Shown here one piece after another: positions 1 through 11,770 of a stretch of 64,000 nucleotides of DNA; positions within the stretch are counted from its first letter, which is position 1, and the number at the start of each line of letters is the position of its first letter. The DNA lies in assembly GCA_021292165.1 (NCBI GenBank), contig CM037880.1, positions 28,852,232 through 28,916,231 on the forward strand, read 5' to 3'. The notes below the pieces were generated by a model. That model was not told the DNA's origin. It saw only the letters and a list, made by a program, of their open reading frames with translations, and did not search any database. The translations under genes were made by a program, and so were the position numbers. Source of the stretch: Shinisaurus crocodilurus. Its lineage: Eukaryota > Chordata > Lepidosauria > Squamata > Shinisauridae.

Positions 1-121
1 CTGGTGCTCTCCAGGCGCACTGGACTGCAGCCACCATCATTCCCAGGTAGCATGGCCAATGGCTGGGGATGATGGGAGTCAGATCCCAGCACATCTGGAA
101 GGGACCAGGTTGGGGAAGGCT
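1..121 (+). mobile_element. Palindromic hAT MITE, family B, cut by window start
   Basis: Right arm CCAGGTTGGGGAAGGCTG and central CATGGCCAATGGCTGGGGAT match family B. The left arm is degenerate and begins at the window edge. Confidence 0.7.
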
Positions 122-126
122 GGATT

Positions 127-200
127 AGTGGGAGTGCCCAGGCTTTGTAGGCAGAAGGTCCCAGGTTCAATCCCCGGCAACTCCAGCCAAAAAGCATGGC
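127..200 (+). mobile_element. tRNA-Ala-type SINE fragment
   Basis: GGCTTTGTAGGCAGAAGGTC and GGTTCAATCCCCGGCAACTC are the anticodon to B-box part of a tRNA-Ala-derived head. Confidence 0.6.
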
Positions 201-2800
201 TGACGCAAGTGCATTTTCCGCACCCTTTTGGCAGCTAAACGACTGATGCTACAATACTGGAAAGATAAAAGGTCTCCTCCTATAACACGATGGACTGAAG
301 ACCTAAAGATGCTTTCAGTATCTGAGCGGACGACATACAGACACCACTCCAAAATGGAGAGATATACATGGATATTTGGTCTGCCTTTGTTGAAGCTTAT
401 GTATAATTGATACATTCAAATTTATCCAGTTATATGGATATTTACCGTACTTATACATAATTCCTATTTTTTTCTTTTAAATTTTATTTAGATGTTGTCT
501 TGTTTTGGTGAAATTCACAATAAAAAAAATAAATGGAAGGGGGGGGAACAACACCTCCAGCCAAAAAGAATCTCAGGAACCAGAGAAAGCCCCTTGCCCA
601 AGCCCCTGGAGGGCCACCATCGGCCAGAGTGGCCAATCCTGGGCTAGACAAACCAGCCAACGGTCTCACTCAGCACAAGGCAGCTTCGTCTGTTATGAGC
701 CCATAAACTAAACCAGCACATCAGTGGCATCATTTGGGCCTCACCAGTGATAAGACACCCTCTTTTTCCTTCCTTCCTTTTACCACCAATTTAAAACAAA
801 GCATTGAATTTTAAATCTGGATGAAATTTTGTTTGAAGTACCTACCGACGTATTTTATCTGCACAAAATGCAAAATCGAGACTGGACTGACGTGGCTGCC
901 CACCTCCCGCGCTTATGACTCCTCTCCTGTGCAGCACTGAAGGCACAGCTCTGCTGCAGTGCCTAGCCTTTTGCTTCACAAATTAAAAGTGACTTCTCAA
1001 ACAGGATTTGCTGTGCAGCTTGGAATTTTCCAATGGCTGAATTATCTAATTACCCTGCTTTTGTTGCCAAGTGCACAATTTCATGCTCTTGGGGGGGGGG
1101 GGGATTTATGTAGCAATCCAGAGCGAATGCATTGCTAATCAGTCAGTTTTATTATACTTCTGATACTGTCCTTAGGGAGGTCCATAGACCATTGACGAGT
1201 GCAGTGTTATTGATCTTCTCAGCCAATGACAAATCGGCTAAAGAAAGGTAAGGTGGGGCATTACTCTTGCTCCATCATAATTAATCTGTTACCTCGTAAA
1301 AGAGTACATTAAAGAAAAACTCTTTGAAGTTCAAAATATGAGGGAAACAGTCCCAGAGCAAAGAAGAGCCAACACTTTGTACTGTAATGAACACACCACC
1401 CAGTAAGAATACCTTTAGACCTTTTCCATAAATATTTACACACTCCCTTCGTTGCCGCTATGCCAAAGAACAGAATAAACTAATCTTCCTCTTGACGATT
1501 GTTTGTGGCTTAGGTCATAGAGACTGCATGTCCCAGGAAATCAGTTTCTGATTGCACACACATGTGCACTTTCTGGAACCAAAGTTGTGCACTAAGGAAG
1601 AGCCAAATCACACCTATATTATTAATATAAATGCTCTTCTTTCTGCACAAGGTAGGAGGGAAAAATTAACAAATCTACTAGTTGTGTTGGGTTGCTCCAC
1701 CAACACTGGTGCCTCCGAGGAACAGAAAGACCTGATGAGCTCATTCTGGCAGGCTGCAAGCGCAGGAGGAGTGGTGTTTGATTCTCTCTTTTCCTCCCTG
1801 GACTGTGTTGTTGTTGTTGTTGTTGTTGTTTTTAACAAATTCCCACCCACTGGCTTCAGTGGAAGGAAATTAACCTATACCAGCTCCAGGGCTGGCTGGC
1901 AGTGGCATAGATCTGCTTCTCTCTCTCTTTTTTAAGACTCTGAAAGGTATCATTGTACACAACATATGGCACTGGCTACCTCTCAACTTTCATGTTTGTG
2001 GTTTCATTATACATGGATATTAGCTGTGGGATTTTGTGAATATAGGAAATTACCTACTTGTGAGATGCAAGGCATGCATATCCAATACATTCATTTATCT
2101 GGACTGTTCCCATTTATCTGGAGATAAGGAACTAGTTCTTGTACAGTTTATTCCCAAGAGAAAAACAATAGCCACCAGAGCTGAGGGTGCGGCAGCACTG
2201 CTTTCTATGGGGACCTTCCTACAGAGCTTTGTATCAAATGCCTGGGTTGGAAACCCCCAGATCTCTTCTTGGCCCTGCAGGATCCAAACAACATGGATGC
2301 TGCTCTGACAGGAAAACAAGACACATCTCCAGGTTATCTCAGCAGCTATACAGGCTCAGCAGCAGCCATGCTTGAGCATTCCTACAACCCCATTTTGCAT
2401 TTAAGGGAGGGAGGGAGGGAGGGAGAAAATGATATGTAGAAACCAGACCATTGGTCAGTTCCAGGCACAGGTAACTGTGACATGATAGCAGGCAGGCAGG
2501 CCCTGGCAGCCATTAGGCTTCCTTATGAAGCGATCTGGCAGCAAGAAGCATCTCTCCACTTTGTGTGGGCATCCTTGCAGGCATCTCCCCACTGATGTCA
2601 GCATGGTTAAATGTAACCCCAACTTTCTGGAGCGTACCAGTTCCTTATGCTTCAGGTGAGCACCATGCATGGTGGCAGTGGTGTTAAGAACCCCTCCACT
2701 GCAGAGCACTGTTACAATTGGGGGGGGGGGAGAAGGGAGAAGTCACTGAAGTATGGGGGAAATATACCGCTTCATATCTGCAACACTGAGATGGTTCTTA
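201..2800. other. Intron or downstream host sequence, no gene seen
   Basis: AT-rich sequence with a G run at 1090-1103, a (TTG)n tract and a GGGA run at 2403-2424. The region 960-1085 is free of recognised repeats and rich in homeodomain-like ATTA sites. Open frames here are short and show no family features. Confidence 0.6.
1806..1831 (+). repeat. (TTG)n microsatellite
   Basis: About eight TTG units. Confidence 0.9.
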
Positions 2801-2808
2801 CCTTAGAC

Positions 2809-2940
2809 CAGCTTTCCCCCAACATGGCACGCTCCAGATGTTTTGGACTACAACTCCCATTGTACCCAGCCAGCAAGACACTGCTGGGGGTGATGGGAGT
2901 AGTTCCACACATCTGGAGGACACCAGGTTGGGGAAGGCTG
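2809..2940 (+). mobile_element. Palindromic hAT MITE, family B
   Basis: 132 bp from CAGCTTTCCCCCAACATGGC to ACCAGGTTGGGGAAGGCTG, with a perfect 8-bp duplication CCTTAGAC at 2801-2808 and 2941-2948. Confidence 0.92.
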
Positions 2941-3280
2941 CCTTAGACAAAGGATACAAAACACAGAAGTCTATTTTCTTTCATTTAATTCACAAATTTA
3001 GTTCTAAAGGCCAAGGTTAATCCATGGAGGAAGCATCAATCAACTATTATCCGTGACACCTAAATGGCTCCATGTACGAAGGGTGAGCCCCATCTTCAAG
3101 CCCTGCTTATGAGCTGATATGACTTGATAGGATGAGGACAGGGAAGCTTTTAAATCTCTCCTATCAGTCAGCCACTTTTTTTTTTTTTTTTTTTAAGCCC
3201 AAACTGTACTTGGAACAACAAAGGCTGTTTGGACACATCTTCACAGTCTTTGAATTAATAGGCGTTGAATTTGTCTATCT

Positions 3281-3416
3281 CAGGGCTCTCCAACCTTGGG
3301 TCCCCAGATGTTGCTGGCCTACAGCTCCCAGCATACCCAGCCAGCATGGCTAATGGCAAGAGATTCTGGGAGCTGTAGTCCAGCAACATCTGGGGACCCA
3401 AGGTTGGAGAGCCCTG
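3281..3416 (+). mobile_element. Palindromic hAT MITE, family A
   Basis: 136 bp with terminal inverted repeats starting CAGGGCTCTCCAACCTTGGG and long arms (GGGAGCTGTAGTCCAGCAAC on the right). Flanks give an 8-bp duplication GTCTATCT/GTCTATTT (7 of 8). Confidence 0.88.
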
Positions 3417-3663
3417 GTCTATTTTGATCCTCCTTTCCCTTCTGTAAATGAAGCCTTTAAGTTGACATACAGTAAAAGTTACTAAAGAGCACACAGTCTT
3501 ATCAGGAAAACCACTTCCAGAGGGATATATGTGATAGCTTGTTGCAGCAAAAACAAGTCTTTGGCACCTTAGAGACGAGCAGATTTATTAGGCCACATTA
3601 AATTTCACTGTGGCTTATGCCAAATATTTTTTTAAAGTGCCGCAAGACTCTCCGCGGCTTTAA

Positions 3664-3794
3664 AATGGGTATGGGCAACCTGCGGCCCTCCAGATGTTTT
3701 GACCTACAACTTCCATCAGTCCTAGCCAGTATAGCCAATGCTGGTGGGAGTTGTAGGCCAAAACATTTGGAGGGCCACAAGTTGCCTACCCCTG
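3664..3794 (+). mobile_element. Palindromic hAT MITE, related family C
   Basis: Arms ATGGGCAACCTGCGGCCCTC and GGAGGGCCACAAGTTGCCTA then CCCCTG. Flanking TTTAAA on both sides may be a degenerate target duplication. The left tip is eroded. Confidence 0.75.
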
Positions 3795-3862
3795 TTTAAA
3801 CAGGGGAAAAAGTTCCTGCCACAGGTACCTCTCCTCCCCCAAGCATAAAGATGCAATAATAC

Positions 3863-4035
3863 CTGTAGTTGCCTCATCTGGTGCAGCTGGAGGCGGAGGT
3901 CTGACACATTGCGTTTTATGTCGAAAAGGCTGACTTGCATGGCCGTGGAGCCCACTGGCACGGAAGGGCTGCTGCTCACAGTGGCAGCCTCAATGGCTGC
4001 TAATGAATTCTTCCCACTAGATACATGAGCAGATC
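3863..4035 (-). CDS. KIAA1217: KIAA1217 exon encoding coiled-coil segment
   Basis: This 173-bp exon has acceptor TTTTCAG above 4035 and donor GTATTATT below 3863. Two bases complete a glycine codon from the 50-bp exon, followed by 57 codons ending in phase 0. The protein begins SAHVSSGKNSLAAIEAATVS and ends with QVSLFDIKRNVSDLRLQLHQ then MRQLQ, a heptad-like amphipathic stretch. It aligns with the KIAA1217 coiled coil that normally continues with LQNQELLRAMMKKAELEI. That continuation is in the next exon, which was not recognised between 1 and 3862 and probably lies outside the window. Confidence 0.92.
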
Positions 4036-4663
4036 CTGAAAACAAACGGCAGCAAATGATTTGATTAAGAATGAAGGTTCAGACACCTTCTCCCCCCCCC
4101 CCTGCTGCAATCATAAAAGCGTTAGGGCTCCTACGGATCACTTAATTTACTTGATGGTGTGAAAACAATTATCACAAATTGTTCAATCATATCTAGGCTG
4201 CCTCCCCCTCAATTCAATAGTTGACTGATGTGATGATAAGAATTAGACGGTGTTAGTGACTACAGAAAGACAGCAATAATCAAGAGACAACTGCAGTTTT
4301 TGGAGTTCAAAATGGATTGTTAAACAAGATTGGGTTTTCCTTTATGCTCAGATAATTGAAGGAAGCTGATCATCGTCAGTTCAGTCCATGGCACTCAAGT
4401 AAGCTCACCAATGTATTCAATATCACTAATAAATGAACTCATATAATCTTGTTTGGAATATGCTACAAGGCAGACAGGAATGCATACAGAAAGACACCCA
4501 GCTGGTTCAAGTGACTGAGTCATTCTTCACCCTGCAGGTGGCAATCACTCGCCTCCTGTGTCACCAGATAATACAAGTTCGTTCCTTCCTGCCACCACAC
4601 AGGGTTAGCATCACTTTTGATGTAATAGTTTACAGGTTCAAATGCACACACAGAAAATGAGAT

Positions 4664-5150
4664 GGGAGCAGTGGGACGTAGTGGTTAGAGCAGCCTTCCC
4701 CAAATTTGGTACCCTCCAGCTGTGGGGATCCCCAGCCAGCATCAGCCCAGTGAGTTTAATGGCCAAATTGAGATATAAACACAGGTCTGATTGGTCCTAG
4801 GCCAATCTTCCCCAACCTGGTGTCTTCCAGATGTGTTGGTCTACAACTCCAATGGCCGTGCTGGTGGAGGATGATAGGAGTTGTAGTCCAACACATCTGG
4901 AGGGAACCGGAGTAGGGATGGCCGGGTTAGAGTATTTGATTAAGATTGGGCCAAGCCGTGTTCAAATTCCTGCTCAGCCAGGGAGCTTACTGGGGGATCT
5001 TGATTCAGTCTCTCTCTTTTAGCCTCATCTACTTCAGCAGCTGTTGGGAGGATAAATGAGTAGATGGGTGGGTTGGTAAAGAACCATGCATGCTGTCTTG
5101 AACTCCCTGGAAGAAGGGTGGGGTAAGAATGTAATAAAATGTAAGAATGT
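4664..5150 (+). mobile_element. tRNA-derived SINE with MITE material inside
   Basis: The head GTAGTGGTTAGAG is interrupted at 4690 and resumes at 4925 with GGTTAGAGTATTTGATTAAG and TTCAAATTCCTGCTCAGCC (B-box-like). The tail is eroded. Confidence 0.65.
4691..4924 (+). mobile_element. hAT MITE family B, composite of two partial copies
   Basis: Begins CAGCCTTCCCC and ends near GGGATGGCCG, flanked by GGTTAGAG at 4683-4690 and 4925-4932. A second MITE arm (CCAATCTTCCCCAACCTGGT) starts at about 4801, so two copies or a rearranged one are present. Confidence 0.7.
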
Positions 5151-5760
5151 AATTCCCCATTTTGGAGAATTCCCTTGGTGCTCCTGAACAAGTGACTTGG
5201 AGGGCAAATTCATGCTACCCAACTAGCACACTGAGAACATGGGTGGGATTGTTCATGCAGAGGTCAGCATGGGTGTGGCAGTAGTCATGTTATTGCTTTA
5301 GCACAATGTTTACTACTTTGTTATTTATGGGAACGGCAAGGAACTAGACAGTAACTGTTTTAACTGGCAAATACAAATATAAAGAGACAATAAAAAATAT
5401 CAGAATTAATCTAAACTACAACTTCATCAATGACTTAGGACCTTGATAAGATCTCCATTAATCTTGTTTTTGCCAAAACAGCTGAGATAAAACTTTTTGT
5501 CTTGACTCAAGAACAATCCACTTCAGGAGAGCGAAGGAGCTGGAAAGTTTAACATACAGGAAAGACAGACACAGTGGTTGGGATTGTTTAGAAACACTCT
5601 CATAAATATCCACTAAGCTACACTAAAAATACACCCCACAGATCAGGTTTTGTCTAAATCTACCATTTGTTGCATGTCGGCACTTGCACACATGTCTGTG
5701 TCCCTGAGTGTCGATTAATACATAATTGGCTCTGAAATGGAGGAGTGCCATCCTTTACTG

Positions 5761-5895
5761 CAGCCTTCCCCAACCTGGCACCCTCCAGATATGTTGGACT
5801 ACAACTACCAGCATGCCCCAGTCCATGGGGCTGGCTGGGGCATGCTGGGAGTTGTTGCCCAGCACATCTGGAGGGCGCCAGGTTAGGGAAGGCTG
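5761..5895 (+). mobile_element. Palindromic hAT MITE, family B
   Basis: 135 bp from CAGCCTTCCCCAACCTGGCA to CCAGGTTAGGGAAGGCTG. The duplication is degenerate: CTTTACTG versus TTTTGCTG. Confidence 0.85.
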
Positions 5896-6445
5896 TTTTG
5901 CTGACCCTCAGGAGAAAGCCTCTCTGCCTCAACAATCTTTCTTTCATAGGTCATATGCCAACTGGGGCTATTCCCCCCTTTTGATTTTCAAGTCAAATAG
6001 GGCTTTCAGAAGGGCAGAAAAAGCCCTTAGCCATGAGCGTGTTTGCCTTTTTATTCTGTAGGTTGGCAAGGTTTTCCCTTGTCTGCTGCTGCTTTAGCTC
6101 CACTTTCTTCTTTTTCTTCTAATTACTGTGTCATCTTCTTCCTAGATTAATCACAAGGGCTATCTCAGCCAATAAGGGATCACGCAAAAAGTGAAATGAC
6201 ATTACAACTCTATGTAGCCAATCGGATTTGCCCTCACAAACAAAACCACTTCTGGAAACATCCCTCTCATTAACACTTTCAATCCCTTTCGAAGCAGCTA
6301 CTAAAAGGAAGGGAGCCCTTTTTGATGCTCCCAGAAATATCCATGAAAAGCACACCTCCTTTTTTGCTCAGCTGACATAATGCTTAGTCATAGCATGTTG
6401 TGTCCCTTAACCATAGCCTAGCCATACTTATCCATGGTCTGGTAA

Positions 6446-6560
6446 ACCCCTGACTTGACTACTGCAGTGCATTATATGTGGGGCCTCTTCAGAAGACTTC
6501 TTGGGAGCTTCAGTCAATTCAGAAGAACACAGTGCTAGGCTGCTAACTGGGATTGACCTT
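6446..6560 (+). mobile_element. L2-like LINE ORF2 fragment
   Basis: TTGACTACTGCAGTGCATTA, TATGTGGGGCCTCTTCAGAA and GTGCTAGGCTGCTAACTGGG give LDYCSALYVGPLQ, a decayed version of the L2 motif at 56640. It may belong with the L2 tail at 7565. Confidence 0.55.
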
Positions 6561-6608
6561 CACTGGAGCCCTACGCAGGCATTCGCCTGCACTATGCGTA
6601 GGTAAAAA

Positions 6609-6642
6609 ATGTGTGCGTGTGTGTGTGCGCGCACGCGTGCAC
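6609..6642 (+). repeat. Alternating GT/GC tract
   Basis: GTGTGCGTGTGTGTGTGCGC then GCACGCGTGCACGG, an alternating purine-pyrimidine run that could adopt Z-DNA. Confidence 0.75.
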
Positions 6643-7564
6643 GGCCTGTGCCCAAACTGAACCTAAAAAGTGGCAAACCTCATGCCCCTCATCCCATCCC
6701 CACCATCAGCTATGGAACAGAAATGTGTCTTGCATGTGTGCGGTTGTAATGGGATGACCTTAAACTCAGCTGCAATGGCCTAAGACCCTTCTTGGCCGGT
6801 TAAGAGGTGCCTCCATTTTGCAGTCTGGGCATGAGGCTTAGCGATGTCCTCCTAAGAAAGAAAACCTAAACATAGCACAGAATGGTGATAAACAGGTTTA
6901 TTTTTTACTGCCTCACGCTGCAGTTGCCTTGAAATTTTAATGTCAATGAGATCACAGATGGGCTGGATACCAACCACACACACACAAAATCCTGCCTTTT
7001 GCCCAGCTGATGAGCTTCGGAAAGAGTTTCCCATTCAGAAAGGGGGGAAATGAGGGCAGGGGAAACATCCTAGCTTGCTCCTCTGTGGCAAGTTGAATGT
7101 CTCCAGCTGGCATTTGCTCGGGACTTATTTTTCAAGGGTATAAAAAGAATCGGCGTCATCTTCCCAAGGGGGGGGGGGGAGAAAGAAGGCAGTTTGGCAG
7201 TTGCATGCCCTTTCGTTGCCTACCAGACCCACCCCTCTCTGCCTGCCTCCTAAAACATCTAACCCCCCAGGCAGCACTGAATTTAGAGGCAGCACCATAG
7301 GAAAAGAACAGGGTAAAATACTACCTGAGTACACAGCTAGGTATATACCGTAGTCATCACAACAAGCCACAAAGTAGCACTGACTACAGAACGCGATGCC
7401 TGCAGGTAGGACTAGAGCCCATTCTTAGCTATGCATGCAGTGGGAGCGGGACCTCCACAGCAGGAGCATTGCATGTTCTCCGCTTGGTCCTAGAGCATGT
7501 GGTGCTGCTGAGCACTTTAAGAGTCAGTAGTTGGTTTATATAACTACTATAAAATATAACCGAA

Positions 7565-8040
7565 ATATAAGGCCTATCAAGCCCTACATGGCTTGAGACC
7601 AGGCTACCTGAAAGGCCACCTTCTCCCATATGAACTTGCCCAGGATTTAAGATCTTCTTGGGAGGCCCTTCGCTCAGTACTGCCACCATCAGGACACATT
7701 TGGTGGAGACGTGAGAGAGGGCCTACTTGGTGGCTGCTCCCAGGATCTGGAACTCCCTGCCAAGGGAGGCTAGATTGGCCCCCTATCTGTTTTCTTTCCG
7801 CTGGCAGGCAAAGACATTTTTATTCAGGCAGCTTCTTGGCATGTAAGCTGGTCTATTACTGAAGGAGTTTTCAATGGGTTGGTCCTGTTTATTTCTTTTA
7901 TCGTTGTGTTTTTAATTTATTTGTTCTCATGTCACATTTTAATTAAGATTTTGTTTTTAATCTGGATTTTACTGTTAGCTGCCTTGAGTGCCATTTTTCA
8001 GTGGAAAGGCCCAGGACATACATTAATTAATTAATTAATT
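7565..8040 (+). mobile_element. L2-like LINE 3' end
   Basis: GCCCTACATGGCTTGAGACC, GGAACTCCCTGCCAAGGGAG and GGCAAAGACATTTTTATTCA correspond to the last codons of an L2-type ORF2. A T-rich 3' UTR, TAGCTGCCTTGAGTGCCATT and (ATTA)n follow. Confidence 0.7.
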
Positions 8041-8369
8041 GCTCCACCTTAAATGACTGCCTTTGGGCCATGTGTGGAAGGCAATCCTGGCTCTGTTCTT
8101 GCTGTCACTGCTGCTGGGGAGGCCTCACTCTTGTTGCTGCTGCTGCTGCTGCTGCCACTGCCACTGAGCCCTCAACATTCATGGCCCAGCTGCAGGGTCT
8201 GCTGCTAGCCTCAATGTCATCATGGGCCACCTATCAATCCAGTTGGGTCAGTCAGACTGGGAAGAGCCTTGCAGTGCACTTTGTACATTCCATACCTGGC
8301 CAAGCGTCTGAAGGGTAATTAAAGAATTGCATTAAGCTGTTCTGCGACCAAGAGAACGTTGCTATGTAA

Positions 8370-9000
8370 CATCTCAAAAGGGGGCCTTCTCAGTAGTGGC
8401 CCAGGGCTGGCGTCAAGGGTAGGCATGGTTGGGCACCTGCCTAGGGAGTAGGGGCCCACCGACAAGATTTGCTCCTGGATTTGCTCCTCCTCTTCACCTT
8501 TGCAACCTGCTCACTCACCTGGCTCCCACTCTGGCCCAGACAGTGGTGATGGTGAGGAGGAGCAGGAGTAGATGCCACAGCCCACTGGCTCTCTGCCTAT
8601 GACGAAAGCAAGTGGTAGCAATCATGAGAAAGAGGATGAGGAGCAAATGCAGCTGGTGACAATGGTGGGGAGAAGATAGGACTCACTGAGGGAGGGGGCC
8701 CATGGAGTGTGCCTTGCCCAAAGGCCCTAGAAAATCTGGAGCCGACACTGGTGGTGCCCATCCTCTGGAACACCCTCCCCTGTATGGTTTGGGAGGCAGA
8801 AAATGTGGTGTGTTTTTAAACGCCTCCTGAAAACGTGTTTGTTTACACAAGCTTTCCCGGGCTTGTAGTTGATCATCATGATGCTGCTTCATTTTACTGT
8901 CTCTTTTTATTGTTTCTTTTGATCTTACATTTGTTGTTGAAGGTTGAAACGTTTCAGTGTTGTATTATATATGTCTTTAGCTAGCTAGCAAAAAGGTTCT
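8370..9000 (+). mobile_element. L2-like LINE tail split by a hAT element
   Basis: GGGGGCCTTCTCAGTAGTGG before 8401 and GTGGTGCCCATCCTCTGGAA after 8750 form one L2 coding tail, then GCCTCCTGAAAACGTGTTTG and a T-rich 3' UTR. Confidence 0.6.
8402..8750 (+). mobile_element. hAT-like nonautonomous element (short copy)
   Basis: 349 bp from CAGGGCTGGCGTCAAGG to TCTGGAGCCGACACTG; the ends are inverted and imperfect. It interrupts an L2-like LINE tail between CTCAGTAGTGGC and GTGGTGCCCATCCTCTGGAA. A longer relative is at 62127-62834. Confidence 0.65.
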
Positions 9001-9269
9001 GGCCTAGATCCTTCCTAATTTGTCAGCTTTCCATGTTCAAGGAGATTTTCTATACGTGGGGGAGTACTCATACATGCAACACTCCGCACACACACCTGCA
9101 GTCTGAAGTGGAACAGCCAAGGCAAGACCATAGAATGCGATTGTTCTTGCATTAGGTATAAGCCACACCATGTCCCAGCATGTGGTCAAGTGCTCATTAC
9201 TTCCCTTAGTAGAGAGAGGTCAGGCCGTTCATCCAGGTTTAAATTAAGTGCACCAATTCCTTTCATGTT

Positions 9270-9271
<2 letters not shown>

Positions 9272-9310
<39 letters not shown>
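9272..9310 (+). repeat. Poly-T tract, 39 bases
   Basis: Uninterrupted T run, followed by a Harbinger-like MITE on the minus strand; possibly the A-tail of a minus-strand retroposed copy. Confidence 0.9.
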
Positions 9311-9311
<1 letters not shown>

Positions 9312-9423
9312 AAAGAAAAAAAGTCCTACTACAACTCCCAGCATTTCCCAGCCAGCATGGCTGGCCAGGGAATGCCAGAAGTTGCGGGACTCTTTTCTGT
9401 CTAAAAATGCATAGGATTGTGCC
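9311..9423 (-). mobile_element. Harbinger-like MITE next to a poly-T tract
   Basis: The right end GCATAGGATTGTGCC is followed by TTA. The interior is palindromic around CCAGCCAGCATGGCTGG. The left end runs into the 39-base T tract, so the 5' tip is lost. Confidence 0.65.
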
Positions 9424-9850
9424 TTAGGTTTCCTTGGGCGAGAGCAGGTGAGCACTGGAGATTTACAGTCTCTTTGTAATATCTGCTGATTTACAAACAT
9501 ACAAGCAGAGCCTATTGGAAGTAAGCAGACTCACAGAAAACTGCCTGCGCAACTGCTAATCATGCTTCTGATGTCAAAAGAGTGACAGCGCAAGGAAACT
9601 TCAGTTTTAGTAAACTCCAGCCAAACATCTTTCTTCTCTGTCTGTCTGTCTCCAAATTCAAACTGCAAAAATGTCTTCCAGCTGTCTTTCTGTCCCTTGC
9701 TCAAACTCTGAAGGACAATACATCTTAAATGCTAGAGCCATCAAGGAATGTTCAGACCTTTTGTGTTAAGTACCTGATCTCCCTTCAAGCAAAAGACATA
9801 TTTTCACACTTACAGCCAACTCATAACACAATAAGACAGAAAAGTCTTAC

Positions 9851-9900
9851 CTGACTTCTCAGTGTTGCTTTTACTGGAGACAGTTTTCTCCATCTTCTCA
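9851..9900 (-). CDS. KIAA1217: KIAA1217 small 50-bp exon
   Basis: This short exon lies between acceptor CATTTAG (above 9900) and donor GTAAGACT (below 9851). One base finishes the serine codon carried over from the 105-bp exon; then come 16 codons (EKMEKTVSSKSNTEKS) and one leftover base. It corresponds to the poorly conserved linker after SKDAS in KIAA1217. It would be missed by ORF length alone; support comes from splice signals, phase continuity on both sides and its position 517 bp below the previous exon. Its 50-bp length is not a multiple of three, so skipping it would shift the frame. Confidence 0.85.
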
Positions 9901-10417
9901 CTAAATGGAAGAAAAATGGGGTGGAAATTATGCAAGTCTGTTGTCAGTTAAGTCAACTATCAATAAATCAACTATCAAGTGGTTTGCTTATAATCACAAT
10001 CTAAATTACAAGATCTCATCTAGAAAACAGACTGAATTTTAATGTAATTAACTGATAGGTTCTAGGATCTCACTTTGACAGATAGACAAGAATAGATGTC
10101 CATCACAAAATATAGACATTTGCCCACATGGCTAATTGTAACACCAGCAAGAAAAATATGGTTAAATCTCGACATGTTGTGTGCAGTGTTCTCCCTGCTC
10201 AACTCAACTTTCAAACCTTTAAAAAAACCTGAAAAGATTTGATTGTCAATTACTCTGTTCCGAGCAAAAATCCTGACCCAAGTGAAGTCAATGACAAGAA
10301 TTCCCAAGGGCATCCACGGGGTCAGGATTCTGCCCTAAGAGTTCCTGGGATATTTTCCCCCTGTGGTGATCAATGAAATAATTACAGAGAAACAGATTTA
10401 ATGAATTCTTTTTTTAC

Positions 10418-10522
10418 CTAGAAGCATCTTTGCTATTACTTGTATTTGGCCCTTTTAAAAGCGCAGACTGAACAAGACCAGTTAAGCTGGCAATCTGTTT
10501 TTCCATGGCTTGCATCCTCTCT
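10418..10522 (-). CDS. KIAA1217: KIAA1217 exon, start of coiled-coil region
   Basis: This 105-bp exon has an acceptor TTACAG just above 10522 and a donor GTAAAA just below 10418. Its first base completes the arginine codon split by the 824-bp exon (AG|A). It then reads ERMQAMEKQIASLTGLVQSA followed by LLKGPNTSNSKDAS and ends two bases into a codon. The block is almost the same as the mammalian KIAA1217 segment at this place. The phases fit both neighbours exactly, which is independent support for the exon model. The preceding intron is 21.6 kb and holds the nested retroelements; the following intron is only 517 bp. Confidence 0.92.
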
Positions 10523-10758
10523 CTGTAAGACAAGAGAATCGTTTGTTAAAGCCAAATGTATTTACTTTAAAGACTTGATTTTTCTAGGTGAATGAGGATA
10601 ACGGGATTAGAACAATATCTCCTAGGCATCCATTTGCATGTACCAGGTGGCCAAAGGCCCACCACATCCTTTTAAGAAAAACAAAGCACTGTACGACTAT
10701 AACCACTAGGCATTACAAAGCTGCCTCTTTATGATCTCTACCTGTTTATGGTCTAAGG

Positions 10759-11098
10759 CAGGGGTGTCGAACCTCTTTCAGCCAGAGGACCAAATTCAAT
10801 TTCAGAGAAGCTGTGTGTGTGTGTGTGTGCATTCCAGTGGTGGGCGGAGCTGAAGGAAAAGCGGGCAGGGTTAAAAGTAGAAAATAAATCCTGCATATTG
10901 TAGCTTAAAGCCCTTACTGCCTGTGACTAAATTTTAGGAGAGGCATTTCAACCTTACAGAATTGGGCGGGGGGGGGGCATGGAAAAGCCAGGAAACCACC
11001 AAATGGTCAAGGAAAAGGGAGTGGGGAACCCCAGAGCACCAGATTGGTACCCCACAATGGCCAAATTTAACCTACGGGCCTGAGGGTTAACACTCCTG
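10759..11098 (+). mobile_element. hAT-like MITE, family D
   Basis: 340 bp from CAGGGGTGTCGAACCTCTTT to AACACTCCTG, with CATATTGTAGCTTAAAG and GCCAGGAAACCACCAAATGG shared with copies at 12793 and 33090. It contains a (GT)n run at 10812-10829. Confidence 0.78.
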
Positions 11099-11099
11099 A

Positions 11100-11770
11100 G
11101 TCCTGATCGAAGCCTCCATCTCTGTTCCTTCCTGTGTTTTGATCATCTCTTCTCTGGGCTACCGTAGCTTCTTTCTTACAGGTCTCTGCCTCCTGCTATG
11201 TCGCCTTCCACTCTTCAGCTGCGCCAGAATCTCTTCCTTCCAATGTTACAGCCTCACCCCGTTTCCCAAGCTTCTACACTGCCTACCTGAGACTCTCCAC
11301 ATCAACCTCAAACTGTTCTCAATTTCTTCACCCTCGGCTGCACCTCCTCTCCCATGTCACCCTAACTCTTGTTCTCCACTCCATGCAACTGATTTGGGTC
11401 TCCTTTATCTCTTTTTGCCCCTCTTTGCCATGCAGTGGTATCCTCTATGCCTGGCATAGTGTCAGGATTCGATCCTTCAGCAAGTCCTGAACCCAGAACT
11501 TGGGAGTGGGGGAGATGTTGGGCATGGATTCACCTTGTGCATTAGGACAGCTCTGGTCAAAGAGGGGGACAGCACTGAGACCAGCCACACTAGAAAAGAA
11601 GCCCCTGAAGGCTTCCCTGTTGCTCCCCCCACCCTTTCTCTTCCCTGCCTTCTGTTGTTTCCCTTGGGTCTTGTTTTAGATTGTAATGTAAGCCCCTTGC
11701 AGTAGGGACCTGTCAAACTTGCTCTTTGAAAAGCACCATATACATAGATGGCACTAAGCAAGCAATAATT
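11100..11770 (+). mobile_element. Possible old CR1/L3-like LINE remnant
   Basis: Pyrimidine-rich GTCTCTGCCTCCTGC-type sequence, GCAGTGGTATCCTCTATGCC and the terminal GTAAGCCCCTTGCAGTAGGG with AAAGCACCATATACATAGAT look like an old LINE 3' region. No reading frame is intact. Confidence 0.35.

Larger units (their letters stand above)
5896..7560. other. Intronic sequence, mostly unclassified
   Basis: Between KIAA1217 exons at 4035 and 9851. Apart from the L2 fragment at 6446 and the GT/GC tract nothing was recognised. Confidence 0.6.

Noticed and set aside
1552..1935. Open frame of 127 codons on the plus strand
   Set aside because: It runs through a (TTG)n microsatellite giving poly-Val, with no domain, no splice context and an overlapping minus-strand frame made by the same repeat.
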